A DNA stretch of 64,000 nt from Cladocopium goreaui (taxonomy: Eukaryota > Sar > Dinophyceae > Suessiales > Symbiodiniaceae), in assembly GCA_947184155.2 (NCBI GenBank), contig CAMXCT020000331.1, positions 1 to 64,000 of the forward strand. The letters run 5' to 3'. The translations under genes and the position numbers were made by a program. The notes below the pieces were generated by a model, which was not told the DNA's origin, did not search any database, and saw only the letters and a program-made list of their open reading frames with translations. Numbering within the stretch: the stretch's first letter is position 1; every line of letters starts with the position of its first letter. Positions 1 to 12,600 of the stretch are shown here, one piece after another.

Positions 1-84
1 CCACAAAGCTTCATTGAAACCAAATCGTTGCGCTTCTGCAACCTTGATACTGCACAACAAACTTCAAAAAATGAACCTAAACAC

Positions 85-127
85 GGTCCCAAAAATGGGA
101 CCGCCTGGCGGTCCCATTTTTGGGACC
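85..127. repeat. 21-bp inverted repeat (cruciform) in satellite unit
   Basis: Arms 85-105 and 107-127 are exact reverse complements separated by a single T. Each arm is itself nearly palindromic (GGTCCCAAAAATGGGACC). The same structure is present near 2187-2232 and 4276-4320; the copies at ~1147 and ~3243 have lost most of one arm. Confidence 0.9.
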
Positions 128-170
128 GCATGCACCGCTTAGTAAAGAAACAAAAGAAAAGCACTTTCAC

Positions 171-213
171 GGTCTCATTTTTGGGACCGTCTGGCGGTAC
201 CAAAAATGAGACC
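171..213. repeat. Second hairpin in satellite unit
   Basis: Arms 171-189 and 195-213 pair over 18 of 19 positions around a 5-nt loop. In this first copy both outer arms read GGTCTC/GAGACC; in later copies the left arm is GGTCCC while the right arm keeps GAGACC, which adds one mismatch. Confidence 0.85.
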
Positions 214-3200
214 GCAAAATCGCAAAATTAACAGCAAAGGCCGACCCCTGCAACGAACAAAAAATGACAACTGCGTTTAGTTAAGCAACAAGCATATAGA
301 GTTGGAACAGAGGAGGCCCGCAGATGCGAAGCCTGATTTCAATTGACTTTCCGGCCCCAGAAATGGAACCTGAAAGCGCACATGTGGCATCAGCTGTCTC
401 CGTTCCCTAGCTCCAATGCGGCGATTGCAATGCAGCACCACCCAGGCAACATTCACCAATCCGTCGCTACTCCGGCTACTCCGCTACTCCGTGGTATGTC
501 TTAATTCAATTACCCAATGTAATTGACACCATATCGAAACGATGGCGGAGTAAGAGAGCCTTCAATACTTCACCTTCCCACATCTTTCCCTAAGCAGATT
601 CTTACTCCATCCCGTTTTAAATTAATACTATTAATTAATAACGGGGTTGACTGAAAAGATCATAATTCATGTTCTTTCTGGGCTGAAAACTTCGGTAGGA
701 GTGCAAGGGGGGCCCACAAGGGGCAGTAAAGTATTCAATACAATCATTCAAATGGAAGCCGGCCACCTGCGCGAAAACCCACAAACTAGCAATCACCTAT
801 AAGGCTGCAAAAGGCTGATGCTGCAAAAGGCTGATGCGCCTTCTTTTAGCAGCAAACAATCAAGCCACCAGACGAAACGAAATAATATAAAGCTACCTTC
901 AACTGGGTTCAAGCAGCAACCGATATGCACCCCGCTTGCCCCAACAAGAAACAAAATCATCTACAAAACAGCTTCCTCCGACGGGCCCAATTCTGGGTCC
1001 GGAAAACATTCTCAAAACCGGCTTCGCTCGAAAGGGCCTCCCTAGTTGCCCTTCCGGCCGCCATAAGCCACAAAGCTTCATTGAAACCAAAACGTTGCGC
1101 TTCTGCAACCTTGATACAAAAAACTTCAAAAAATGAACCTAAACGTGGGACCGCCTGGCGGTCCCATTTTTGGGACCGCATGCACTGCTTAGTAAAAGAA
1201 CAAAAGAAAAGCACTTTCACGGTCCCATTTTTGGGACCGTCTGGCGGTACCAAAAATGAGACCGCAAAATCGCAAAATCAACAGCAAAGGCCGACCCGTG
1301 CAAAGAACAAAACATGACAACTGCGTTTAGTTAAGCAACAAGCATATAGAGTTGGAACAGAGGAGGCCCGCACATGCGAAGCCTGATTTCAATTGACTTT
1401 CCGGCCCCAGAAATGGAACCTGAAAGCGCACATGTGGCATCAGCTGTCTCCGTTCCCTAGCTCCAATGCGGCGATTGCAATGCAGCACCACCCAGGCAAC
1501 ATTCACCAATCCGTCGCTACTCCGGCTACTCCGCTACTCCGTGGTATGTCTTAATTCAACTACCCAATGTAATTGACACGATATCGAAACGATGGCGGAG
1601 TAAGAGAGCCTTCAATACTTCACCTTCCCACATCTTTCCCTAAGCAGATTCTTACTCCATCCCGTTTTAAATTAATACTATTAATTAATAACGGGGTTGA
1701 CTGAAAAGATCATAATTCATGTTCTTTCTGGGCTGAAAACTTCGGTAGGAGTCTAGAGGGGCAAGGGAGGCCCCACAAGGGGCAGTAAAGTATTCAATAC
1801 AATCATTCAAATGGAAGCCGGCCACCTGCGCGAAAACCCACAAACTAGCAATCACCTATAAGGCTGCAAAAGGCTGATGCGCCTTCTTTTAGCAGCAAAC
1901 AATCAAGCCACCAGACGAAACGAAATAATATAAAGCTACCTTCAACTGGGTTCAAGCAGCAACCGATATGCACCCCGCTTGCCCCAACAAGAAACCAAAT
2001 CATCTACAAAACAGCTTCCTCCGACGGGCCCAATTCTGGGTCCGGAAAACATTCTCAAAACCGGCTTCGCTCAAAAGGGCCTCCCTAGTTGCCCTTCCGG
2101 CCGCCATAAGCCACAAAGCTTCATTGAAACCAAAACGTTGCGCTTCTGCAACCTTGATACCAAAAACTTCAAAAAATGAACTTAAACACGGTCCCAAAAA
2201 TGGGACCGCCTGGCGGTCCCATTTTTGGGACCGCATGCACTGCTTAGTAAAAGAACAAAAGAAAAGCACTTTCACGGTCCCATTTTTGGGACCGTCTGGC
2301 GGTACCAAAAATGAGACCGCAAAATCACAAAATCAACAGCAAAGGCCGACCCGTGCAACGAACAAAAAATGACAACTGCGTTTAGTTAAGCAACAAGCAT
2401 ATAGAGTTGGAACAGAGGAAAGGCCCGACATGCGAAGCCTGATTTCAATTTGAGCTTTCCGTCCCCAGAAATGGAACCTGAAAGCGACATGGGCATCAGC
2501 GTCTCCTTCCCTACTTTCCAATGCGGCGATTGCAATGCAGCACCACCCAGGCAACATTCACCAATCCGTCGCTACTCCGGCTACTCCGCTACTCCGTGGT
2601 ATGTCTTAATTCAATTACACAATGTAATTGACACGATATCGAAACGATTGCGGAGTAAGAGAGCCTTCAATACTTCACCTTCCCACATCTTTCCCTAAGC
2701 AGATTCTTACTCCATCCCGTTTTAAATTAATACTATTAATTAATAACGGGGTTGACTGAAAAGATCATAATTCATGTTCTTTCTGGGCTGAAAACTTCGG
2801 TAGGAGTCTAGAGGGGCACGGGGGGCCCACAAGGGGCAGTAAAGTATTCAATACAATCATTCAAATGGAAGCCGGCCACCTGCGCGAAAACCCACAAACT
2901 AGCAATCACCTATAAGGCTGCAAAAGGCTGATGCGCCTTCTTTTAGCAGCAAACAATCAAGCCACCAGACGAAACGAAATAATATAAAGCTACCTTCAAC
3001 TGGGTTCAAGCAGCAACCGATATGCACCCCGCTTGCCCCAACAAGAAACCAAATCATCTACAAAACAGCTTCCTCCGACGGGCCCAATTCTGGGTCCGGA
3101 AAACATTCTCAAAACCGGCTTCGCTCAAAAGGGCCTCCCTAGTTGCCCTTCCGGCCGCCATAAGCCACAAAGCTTCATTGAAACCAAAACGTTGCGCTTC

Positions 3201-5571
3201 TGCAACCTTGATACAAAAAACTTCAAAAAATGAACTTAAACACGGTCCCAAAAATGGGACCGCCAGACCGCATGCACTGCTTAGTAAAAGAACAAAAGAA
3301 AAGCACTTTCACGGTCCCATTTTTGGGACCGTCTGGCGGTACCAAAAATGAGACCGCAAAATAGCAAAATCAACAGCAAAGGCCGACCCGTGCAACGAAC
3401 AAAAAATGACAACTGCGTTTAGTTAAGCAACAAGCATATAGAGTTGGAACAGAGGAGGCCCGCACATGCGAAGCCTGATTTCAATTGACTTTCCGGCCCC
3501 AGAAATAGAACCTGAAAGCGCACATGTGGCATCAGCTGTCTCCGTTCCCTAGCTCCAATGCGGCGATTGCAATGCAGCACCACCCAGGCAACATTCACCA
3601 ATCCGTCGCTACTCCGGCTACTCCGCTACTCCGTGGTATGTCTTAATTCAATTACCCAATGTAATTGATACGATATCGAAACGATGGCGGAGTAAGAGAG
3701 CCTTCAATACTTCACCTTCCCACATCTTTCCCTAAGCAGATTCTTACTCCATCCCGTTTTAAATTAATACTATTAATTAATAACGGGGTTGACTGAAAAG
3801 ATCATAATTCATGTTCTTTCTGGGCTGAAAACTTCGGTAGGAGTCTAGCGGGGCAAGGGGGGCCCACAAGGGGCAGTAAAGTATTCAATACAATCATTCA
3901 AATGGAAGCCGGCCACCTGCGCGAAAACCCACAAACTAGCAATCACCTATAAGGCTGCAAAAGGCTGATGCGCCTTCTTTTAGCAGCAAACAATCAAGCC
4001 ACCAGACGAAACGAAATAATATAAAGCTACCTTCAACTGGGTTCAAGCAGCAACCGATATGCACCCCGCTTGCCCAACAAGAAACAAAATCATCTACAAA
4101 ACAGCTCTCCGACGGGCCCAATTCTGGGTCCGAAAAATTCACCAAACCCGGTTTCGCTCAAAGGGCCTCCCTAGTTGCCCTTCCGGCCGCCATAAGCCAC
4201 AAAGCTTCATTGAAACCAAAACGTTGCGCTTCTGCAACCTTGATACAAAAAACTTCAAAAAATGAACTTAAACACGGTCCCAAAAATGGGACCGCCTGGC
4301 GGTCCCATTTTTGGGACCGCATGCACTGCTTAGTAAAAGAACAAAAGAAAAGCACTTTCACGGTCCCATTTTTGGGACCGTCTGGCGGGACCAAAAATGA
4401 GACCGCAAAATCGCAAAATAGCAAAGGCCGACCCGTGCAACGAACAAAAAATGACAACTGCGTTTAGTTAAGCAACAAGCATATAGAGTTGGACAGTTGC
4501 CCTTCCGGCCGCCATAAGCCACAAAGCTTTCATTAAACCAAAACGTTGCGCTTCTGCAACCTTGAATTACAAAAACTTCAAAACATAACCTATTTTAACC
4601 CGTCCCCCAAAATGGGACGCCTGAGCGGTCCCATTTTTGGGACCGATGCACTGCTTAGTAAAAGAACAAAAGAAGCACTTTCACGTCCCATTTTTGGGAC
4701 CGTCTGGCGGTACCAAAAATGAGACCGCAAAATCGCAAAATCAACAGCAAAGGCGGACCCGTGCAACGAACAAAACATGACAACTGCGTTTAGTTAAGCA
4801 ACAAGCATATAGAGTTGGAACAGAGGAGGCCCGCACATGCGAAGCCTGATTTCAATTGACTTTCCGGCCCCAGAAATGGAACCTGAAAGCGCACATGTGG
4901 CATCAGCTGTCTCCGTTCCCTAGCTCCAATGCAGCGATTGCAATGCAGCACCACCCAGGCAACATTCACCAATCCGTCGCTACTCCGGCTACTCCGCTAC
5001 TCCGTGGTATGTCTTAATTCAATTACCCAATGTAATTGACACGATATCGAAACGATGGCGGAGTAAGAGAGCCTTCGATACTTCACCTTCCCACATCTTT
5101 CCTAAGCAGATTCTTACTCCATCCCGTTTTAAATTAATACTATTAATTAATAACGGGATTGACTGAAAAGATCATAATTCATGTTCTTTCTGGGCTGAAA
5201 ACTTCGGTAGGAGTCTAGAGGGGCAAGGGGGGCCCACAAGGGGCAATAAAGTATTCAATACAATCATTCAAATGGAAGCCGGCCACCTGCGCGAAAACCC
5301 ACAAACTCCGCAACAGCAAGAAACACTTCAAGCAATCACCTATAAGGCTGCAAAAGGTTGATGCGCCTTCTTTTAGCAGCAAACAATCAAGCCACCAGAC
5401 GAAACGAAATAATAAAAAGCTACCTTCAATTGGGTTCAAGCAGCAACCGATATGCACCCCGCTTGCCCCAACAAGAAACAAAATCATCTACAAAACAGCT
5501 TCCTCCGACGGGCCCAATTCTGGGTCCGGAAAACATTCTCAAAACCGGCTTCGCTCAAAAGGGCCTCCCTA

Positions 5572-5590
5572 GTAAGCCTGAATTTTCGCA
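5572..5590 (+). repeat. 5' LTR remnant of element 1
   Basis: GTAAGCCTGAATTTTCGCA is identical to the last 19 bp of the 3' LTR (16450-16468) and abuts the primer binding site. The terminal CA fits an LTR end. Confidence 0.8.
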
Positions 5591-5602
5591 TGGTAGCGGA
5601 GC
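5591..5602 (+). promoter_or_regulatory. Primer binding site (PBS) of element 1
   Basis: TGGTAGCGGAGC begins with the TGG complementary to a tRNA CCA end and resembles PBS sequences complementary to initiator tRNA-Met 3' ends. The same 12 nt follow the 5' LTRs of elements 2 and 3 in this window. Which tRNA it is remains an inference. Confidence 0.82.
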
Positions 5603-5630
5603 TTCGGCTCACGCGTAGGACGCGAGTAAG

Positions 5631-6611
5631 ATGATCCAGGGAGGAGGTAATTCAGGAGCTGAGATGCAACCACCAGGATTAGGAATGCCGATGCCACCAG
5701 GTTCGCCGACTAGGCTAGAAGCAGGTCAAGCGAATGGTGCTGAAGCGACTTCGCCAACCGGTAATGTAAATGCAGGTGCCCCAGGTCAGGCAGGAGTAGG
5801 AATTCTAGGCACGACAGCTGGGAACTTAGTTGGTGCCGGGACCTTAGTTGCTGGTCCGTCAATGCTGCCGATGACTGGGGGGGATGGTCCTGAAAGGAGA
5901 CAAGGAGGTCTCATGGATCCAAGAAACTACGGAATGTATGGCCAAAGTAGCCCAAGGAATGTGAGTTTGAATGGACAAAGTTTCCAAGGTTTGACAGGTT
6001 GCACAGGTTGTGGGTTTCAACAAGGTGCATGTCAAGGTTTTAGTGGATGCACGGGCTGTGGAGTTCAGCAGGGTGCATACCAAGGTTTTCAACAAGGATG
6101 TCAAGGATTTCAAGGTTGCACAGGCTGTGGAGTTCAGCAAGGTGCATGTTTAGGAACTGCATGTTCAGGTCAAGGCTGTGGTCAGGGAATGCCATGTGTT
6201 TCAGGTCAAGGACAGAACTTGAGTCAAGGTCTAGGTCAGGTAGGACTGGAACGACAAGGACTGACAGGTTGTCAAGGACCGAATGTTGGCGGTGTGACAC
6301 CACAGAATGAACGAATGCAGGAAATCCTTAGGATGACGCAAGGTTTGGACCCTATGCAGGTGCTGAGGTTGAGGCAGGCATTAGGAGAGCAAGTGAACCA
6401 AGTGAGGGGTGTGCCTGAGTTGTTTGGTCAAAGGGATGGTATGTTCCCTAATGGATATAATCCAATGCACGTTGGAACCAATGGGGATAGCACGTTAGAC
6501 GTTTTTGCACGCTCAGAAAAATGGATAGGTAACCCACCAACACCCGAGACAGCGAAATGGAGCAACAGAGAGCTCGAAATCTTGGGTGGTCAACCTACAT
6601 CGGAGATTTAG
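5631..6611 (+). CDS. Element 1 gag N-terminal ORF, Gly/Gln/Cys-rich
   Basis: 326 codons starting 40 nt after the PBS. The first ~110 residues are rich in Gly, Pro and Ala. Residues ~115-235 form imperfect repeats with the core GCTGCG followed by QQGA, QGF or GQG, unusual for a copia capsid protein. The C-terminal ~45 residues (EKWIGNPPTPE, KWSNRELEIL) look like the start of a capsid domain that continues in the next frame. The ORF overlaps the polyprotein ORF by 55 nt in the -1 frame, so the two are joined either by -1 frameshifting or were separated by a 1-nt indel. The cysteine-rich segment could bind metal or nucleic acid; no function is established. Confidence 0.7.
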   Translation: MIQGGGNSGAEMQPPGLGMPMPPGSPTRLEAGQANGAEATSPTGNVNAGAPGQAGVGILGTTAGNLVGAGTLVAGPSMLPMTGGDGPERRQGGLMDPRNYGMYGQSSPRNVSLNGQSFQGLTGCTGCGFQQGACQGFSGCTGCGVQQGAYQGFQQGCQGFQGCTGCGVQQGACLGTACSGQGCGQGMPCVSGQGQNLSQGLGQVGLERQGLTGCQGPNVGGVTPQNERMQEILRMTQGLDPMQVLRLRQALGEQVNQVRGVPELFGQRDGMFPNGYNPMHVGTNGDSTLDVFARSEKWIGNPPTPETAKWSNRELEILGGQPTSEI

Positions 6612-9600
6612 TAGCGTGGTCTATGCAAGCATCCCTGGAGTTCGGTTCAGAGATAGAGCAGGCGTGCAGATGGCCAGCAGCTTTGCAATGGCAAGAATTG
6701 AGTCCTGCACAACGAGCCCGAAGCAGGAGACTGATGGCAATTTTGAAAGCTGCTTTCAATGGACACCCTCGGACTGTGACGTTAATTAATGCCTACTCAG
6801 AAGGGGTCAACCTGTTGAGTTCAGATGTTGGAGTAAACCCTGATTTGCAGAGTTCAAATGGGTTTGAATTGATAAGACAACTCACCATGGAATACAGCTT
6901 GAGAACCCGCAGTGAAGCATTGAGTTTTCGCACGGCCCTTGCGCATAAGAGTTTCAGTTTGCATGCCAGTGAGACAAGCCCAAGCACTGTTGTGACGGAC
7001 ACCATCCGGAAGATTGACTATGAGAATGCACGCTATGGCAAGCTCTTGGGTACTCTTGCAAGTTCAATTGATGCCACTGGGCTGCAAGTTGCAGAAGCAG
7101 ACTTAGTTGCAGTGTTGTTGAGGTCACTGCCTGAAAGTGTTAGAACGTTTTGTCTGCATCATACCAGTGGGGAGACGTACCAAAGTTTTAGAGCTGCAGC
7201 GTTGAGATGGGAACAGCAACAAAGGGCTTTTGCAGAATTCCAACCCAAGAAACAGTTGTACCAGCTAGGGAATGAGTCTGAAAGTGCAGCGGAGTACTAT
7301 GACATGACAACTAGCGATGGTAATGGGGATTGGAATTTGGATGCAGTAGGAAACTCAGGGCATAGGTGCACGAAATGCGGGAGTAGGAAGCATGGTGCAA
7401 GCATGTGTGATGCTGATTTGACAAAAGTGCGTTGTTTCAAGTGCCAGAAATTTGGTCACATCTCGGCCAACTGCCCAGACAAGAGTGTAAAGGGCAAGGG
7501 CGACGGGAAAGGGGTGATCAAAGGCAAAGGAAAGACAAAAGGAAAGAGCAAAGGCAAGGCAAAAGGTAAAGGTTTTGGAAAGAAAGGAAAAATGAATGAA
7601 CTCGGTTATGCAGAAGAAACCGATGGTATGGATGAATGGTATCAAGATGATGGGTCATGGTGGAGTGACCAAACGTGGCTGCAAGCGTCACAGGTGTGGA
7701 ATGAAACCTGGAGTGACTGGAATGAGGGTTGGACAGCTGACTGGGCTGACGGGCAATGGACAGAGGATTGGACCTGGACTGGTCAAGAATCCCAGCAAGA
7801 ATATGCAAGCAGTAGTCAGCGACCCGAGAACAGTGAAATTCAGTCATTGGTTTTGAGCCCCTTAATTGGAAGAATTTTTGGGGAAATTTCCACCGGTTTA
7901 GTTTTGCAAGAGGCAATGGATGAGCTTGGCAGCAGTAACAGTCATAGCTCTTGGGGAGACAGTGTTTGTGTTGTTTCTGCAAGTGGTTTATCATGTCCTT
8001 TTAATGTAGGGCCACCTATGTGCCAATGTGACAACTGTGAATTTCAGGATTGGCAATTAGGAAGAGCGCTGGACAGACACCACCAGATGTTGCAGAAGAT
8101 GACACATCTTTTCGAGAGTTTGCCACCGTTTTCAGAAATTTTGCCTGCACAGTTTTTTGATGATCCAGAACTCGTTTTTGCTGAAACAGATGCATATTCG
8201 GTTGTTTTTGATCAACCTGGGAATTTGGGAGATGAAATTGATTTTAGCAGCAGTGATGAAGACAGTGACGAACGCCACTGTTTGTGGGATCTCAACTTTG
8301 GCTGGTTTGGTTGTGGTGCAGGAACTGAGGACTCAGGACTCCTCTGTGGACTTCTTCAACAAGAATCCAGTTGCACGACACCTCCAAATCTGCATGAACC
8401 ATGGTTTTTGGGTTTGCAAGGTGAAGGTTCCACAGGTGATGCTGCAGAGTTTTCCCAAGGGTTGGTTTCCGATGTCAACAGCAGAGTTGTTTTAAACAGA
8501 ACTGCAACCTCAACATTTTTGAATGTGCATGACACTGTTTCAGTTTCGCATGAACTCCGTAGGTACATGCCAGTTTTGGATCCACTTTTGTCAGAATTCT
8601 GGAATGATGGACAGTCAGAGTTTTGGTGGTTACTGGATTCAGGTGCATCTGCCACTGTCATGGCAACTTCTTCCGTGAATGCATATGGTGCATGGGTAGC
8701 TGACATGAAACATGAGCAATTTCGTGCTGCCAATGGAAGTAAGGTTGACATCGACGGTACTGCAACAATCACTGTTTGGGTTGGTTTTCGCACTGGTAGG
8801 GACAAAGATTGGGTACCTGACTACAAATCTGCCAAGTTGAAATGTTTGGTAGGTGGAATTAGTCACAACATCATGTCTACGACGACGTTGTGTGAATGTG
8901 GTTGGGAATTCAATCAAGGACCTGATGGGTTTCATGTCAAAGATGTGAAGACTGGTAGGACAGTTGAGGGTTGCATTTACTATGCAGGGTGCCCATGGAT
9001 CAAATTAGAACCAGCATGGTCTTCAGAATCCCAATTGACTGTTTCCAAGGGTTTGGAACCTCCTCATCCTATTCCAGAAATTTTTGCTGCAAGTAGCAAC
9101 AGTTTAAATCCACTTTCACGTGCGGCTGCATCTGACTTAGAGCGACATCGTCTTCAAGGACACGTTCCGTATGACCCCAGGTGCACGATCTGTGCGCGTG
9201 GGAAATCTACTTTTCATCACAGAAGGAGAAAGGAGGGTTCGTTGGAGACTGAGATCCAGGCGGACTTTGCATTCTTAACGACACGTGGAGAAGTTGTGAA
9301 TGAAGAGTCAGAGAATACCATCAAAATCTTAGTCCTTACGGAATTAGCTACTAACTGCATAGGATTCGTAGTGACAACAGCCACTGATGCAAGGAAGGTC
9401 AAAGGCCAGGTCTGCAAATGGTTAGACCACTTTGGGTTATCATCTTCAACAAGTTCAGTGGTGTTGCATACGGATGCAGAGAGAGCGGTTTCAGAATTGG
9501 TAGGGACAAGTTCAGAGAAGTACACATTCATGGTGCGTCGTGCACGCCCTCAACAGCACCAATCCAATGGTGGAGCCGAGCGAGCAGTCAGAAGGTTGAA

Positions 9601-12600
9601 GGAGTCGTTGGCTGTTCTTCGAGCTGAGATGAATGATGGTGGTGCTGATGTGAACTTTTCTGCACGTGGTTTGTCAGATGTTTGCACGTATATTGCATTG
9701 AGTCACAATCATTTTTCAAATGCACATGGGTCAGATTTTTCACCTCTTGAATACTCAACGCAACGGAAGTTATCAAAACCAAGTTTTGCAATGTTCGGTT
9801 CAACAGTGTTAGCTGAATTGCCAGACAGTCTTCGTGCACAGTCACCAAACGAAACGAGAAGCATTGAAGCATGTTTTGTGCATTCAGGTTTAGACACAGG
9901 TCCTGTTGTTCAGGGTGCATTGCGAATTGATGGAGAGTTGGTTTTGAAACGTTTTGTTGCACGGAATGTGAGGCCAATCACACCCATTGCATGGAAACAC
10001 ATGATAGGTGACCAATTGTTTGTGGAAGTTGAAGGTGCAGATGTTCAAGTTGCGGAGAGTCAAGATGTGCATATGCAAGCGCCTCCAAACGCGCCCCCAG
10101 CAGCAATTGCACCAACACCTGCGCGTTCAGTAGGTGATAGGCCCCCACTTGAACCACCGCGACAACCGCGCGATGCACGCGATGACATCGTTGAATACCC
10201 AGATGGAGCTCCCAGTGAACTTGTTAGGGAAATGAAGGAACCCGACAACACTAGGAGGCCAATGCCAAAGAAGCGACCAAGTGAAACTCCTGTGCCAAAA
10301 CGTTCCACCGGTATCAAAATTGCCCATCAACCACCTTTGCCAACGCCGGCAACAGCGAAAGCAGAACCAAAGACACCCGCTGTTGTGTCTAAGTCACCCT
10401 CAGTTGTCCCAACATCGCCTGCAACTTCACCAGCAGACTCTGTACCTGAAGTTAGAGTTTTTCCCAAAACACCAAGATGCCCAGCATGTGACTCTGGAAT
10501 GGTAGCCCCTGGAATCCGGCACAATGCCGACTGCAAGCGGAGAAGAGCGGCATTTGATGCTGAGAATTCACCAAATGTTGCAGTGGGTAGTCCAGAGAGT
10601 GTTGAGGTGAGTAGGGAAAGGTTGCAAGTGCATTTTGAGGATATGGAGGTTGATACTGAGCGAGACCCAGCTCCGGCTGGCGGTACGACAGAAGGTCAGG
10701 TTGAAATGGATGTGGAAGAGACTGGAGGAACTAAAAGAGAAGCTGAGCAACCAGTAGAAGAATTAGAAGCAGAGATGGAGCGTGAGAGAGCCTCCGGGCA
10801 ACCCATGACTCTTGATTTGCTTTTAATGGATGATGCATGCCAATCAGTAGGACCAGTTTTGTGGAGCCTGGAAGCTGGACCAGAGCGGGCAGTTGCAACA
10901 AGCCCCGAGTTGTTTGATGATGAGTTGAATTCAATCAAGTTCATGCCAGAACGTGACCATACTTGCGTGAAGGTGAAGCTAGGTGGTACTAATGTTTTGG
11001 TGTGGAAGCCCGATGAGGTGATTGATGACAGCTCGTTGATGCAACTTAATGCTGATTTAGGCTTTGAAGGCATGAAGGAAGAGATTGCTAATTTGGAGAA
11101 ATGTGGAGCGGGAAAGGTGATAGGCCAAGCAGAGGTTGATGCATTGAAGAAGAAGAGCCCAAGCATGCGTGTGATCCCAAGCCGTTGGGTGTCAGCATAC
11201 AAGAGTGAGACAAGGGTTAGAGTTAGGATCGTAGCCAAAGACATCAACAAAGGTGTCTCTGCACGAAAATTAGGAATTTCTAGCCCCACTCCAAGCATTG
11301 AGGGCTTGCATTTCGTGTTGTCACTGGCTTCGAGACGAGCTCTACGACTTAAAGGTCTTGATGTCTCACACGCATTCATGCATTCTCCTCTACCTCGTGG
11401 TCTTGTCATCGTCCTCAAGCTACCGTTATCTGTCTCTATGATGGATGGTTCTCCTGCATATCTCTTGCTCTACAAAGCGCTGAATGGTCTTCGAGATGCG
11501 TCACTGCATTGGTTGAATTTGCTCAGTGACTCCATTCGAGGAGTTGGCCTTGTTTCGGATGAAGTTGAACCTTGCATTTACCAGGGTATTGTGCATGGAA
11601 AAACTGCATTGTTGGTAGCCTATGTTGATGATCTTCTTCTTTGTTGTCAAACTGCACGTAGTGAGAAGCTGGTTGAGAAAGCAATTGGGAAAGCAGTCCC
11701 GTTGAAAGAGACTGGCGTGATCCTACCCGCCGAGCAAGGTGGAGGTGCACTGACCTTTATTGGGAGAAGAATTCAACGAGGAGCAACGGATGATTCATTG
11801 TCAATTGGTGTTGACCCGAAGTTTCTGGACACAACCTTTGTGGAATTCAGTGTGAACAAGGGATCCAACACCGTGCCTGATGTTGCAGCAGTGCTTGAAA
11901 GAGCCTTGACGGACAAAAGCATGCAACAGCCGTTGACGGCTGCAGCTTACTCGAGGTTTCGGAGAGCACTTGGCAAGCTGTTATGGATGGCACAGTCACG
12001 GCATGATCTGAAATTGTTTCTTAGCCTGATAGGCTCACAGCAAGCTGCTCCTACGCATGGTACTGAAATGGCAATCAAAGCTTTGCTACGTTTTTTGCAT
12101 GGAGATGTGGGAACTTGTCTGCGGCTTCCATCGCCGAAGTATGAGGAACTTATGATTGGAGCTGCACGACATTGCATTCTGCACTCTTTTTCAGATGCTT
12201 CCTTTGCACCATATAGATTCAATGGCAGAAAGGGGATTACAGGTGGTGTGGTTTTCTGCGAAGGTGGACTTGTGCGATCCATTGCACGCCAACAACAGTC
12301 AGTTTCACTTTCGTCTTGCGAAGCCGAGCTCTATGCACTGCAAGCTGTATCTCAAGAAAGTGTGGCTTTCAGCCAATTCTGTCAGAGGGTCTATGTTGGT
12401 TTGGGAGAGATGCAACCGAAGAGTGTGCCAAAGATTTTGCTCGAATCTGATAGCTCTTCTGCATTGCAATTGCTTGTTGGTCAGGATATTCCGAAGAGAA
12501 GCAGGCATGTGGAGATTCGTTTGGCATGGATGAAATCCAAAATGGCTTCTGGAGAACTCGAGATCGAGCACCGAGCAGGGACTGAGAATGTGGCTGACCT

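Larger units (their letters stand above)
1..5571. repeat. Tandem satellite array, ~1.05 kb unit
   Basis: The anchor CCACAAAGCTTCATTGAAACC recurs at 1, 1068, 2111, 3165, 4197 and (diverged) 4519, giving periods of 1067, 1043, 1054 and 1032 bp plus one 322-bp partial duplication whose junction is near 4494. Copies differ by scattered substitutions and small indels. Each unit has paired hairpins built on GGTCCCATTTTTGGGACC, a stretch of CTACTCCG triplet-like repeats, an AT-rich block (TTAAATTAATACTATTAATTAATAACGGGG is split by copies in the same way) and a polypurine patch. All open frames here recur with the unit on both strands and carry no recognisable domain, so I treat them as non-coding. 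I saw no spliced-leader RNA or 5S rRNA gene in the unit. The array stops abruptly at 5571 within the motif CCTAG|TTGCCC. Confidence 0.93.

Noticed and set aside
1..5571. Repeated 60-130-codon ORFs in the satellite array as genes
   Set aside because: They exist on both strands and several frames, follow the repeat unit and carry only its low-complexity pattern.
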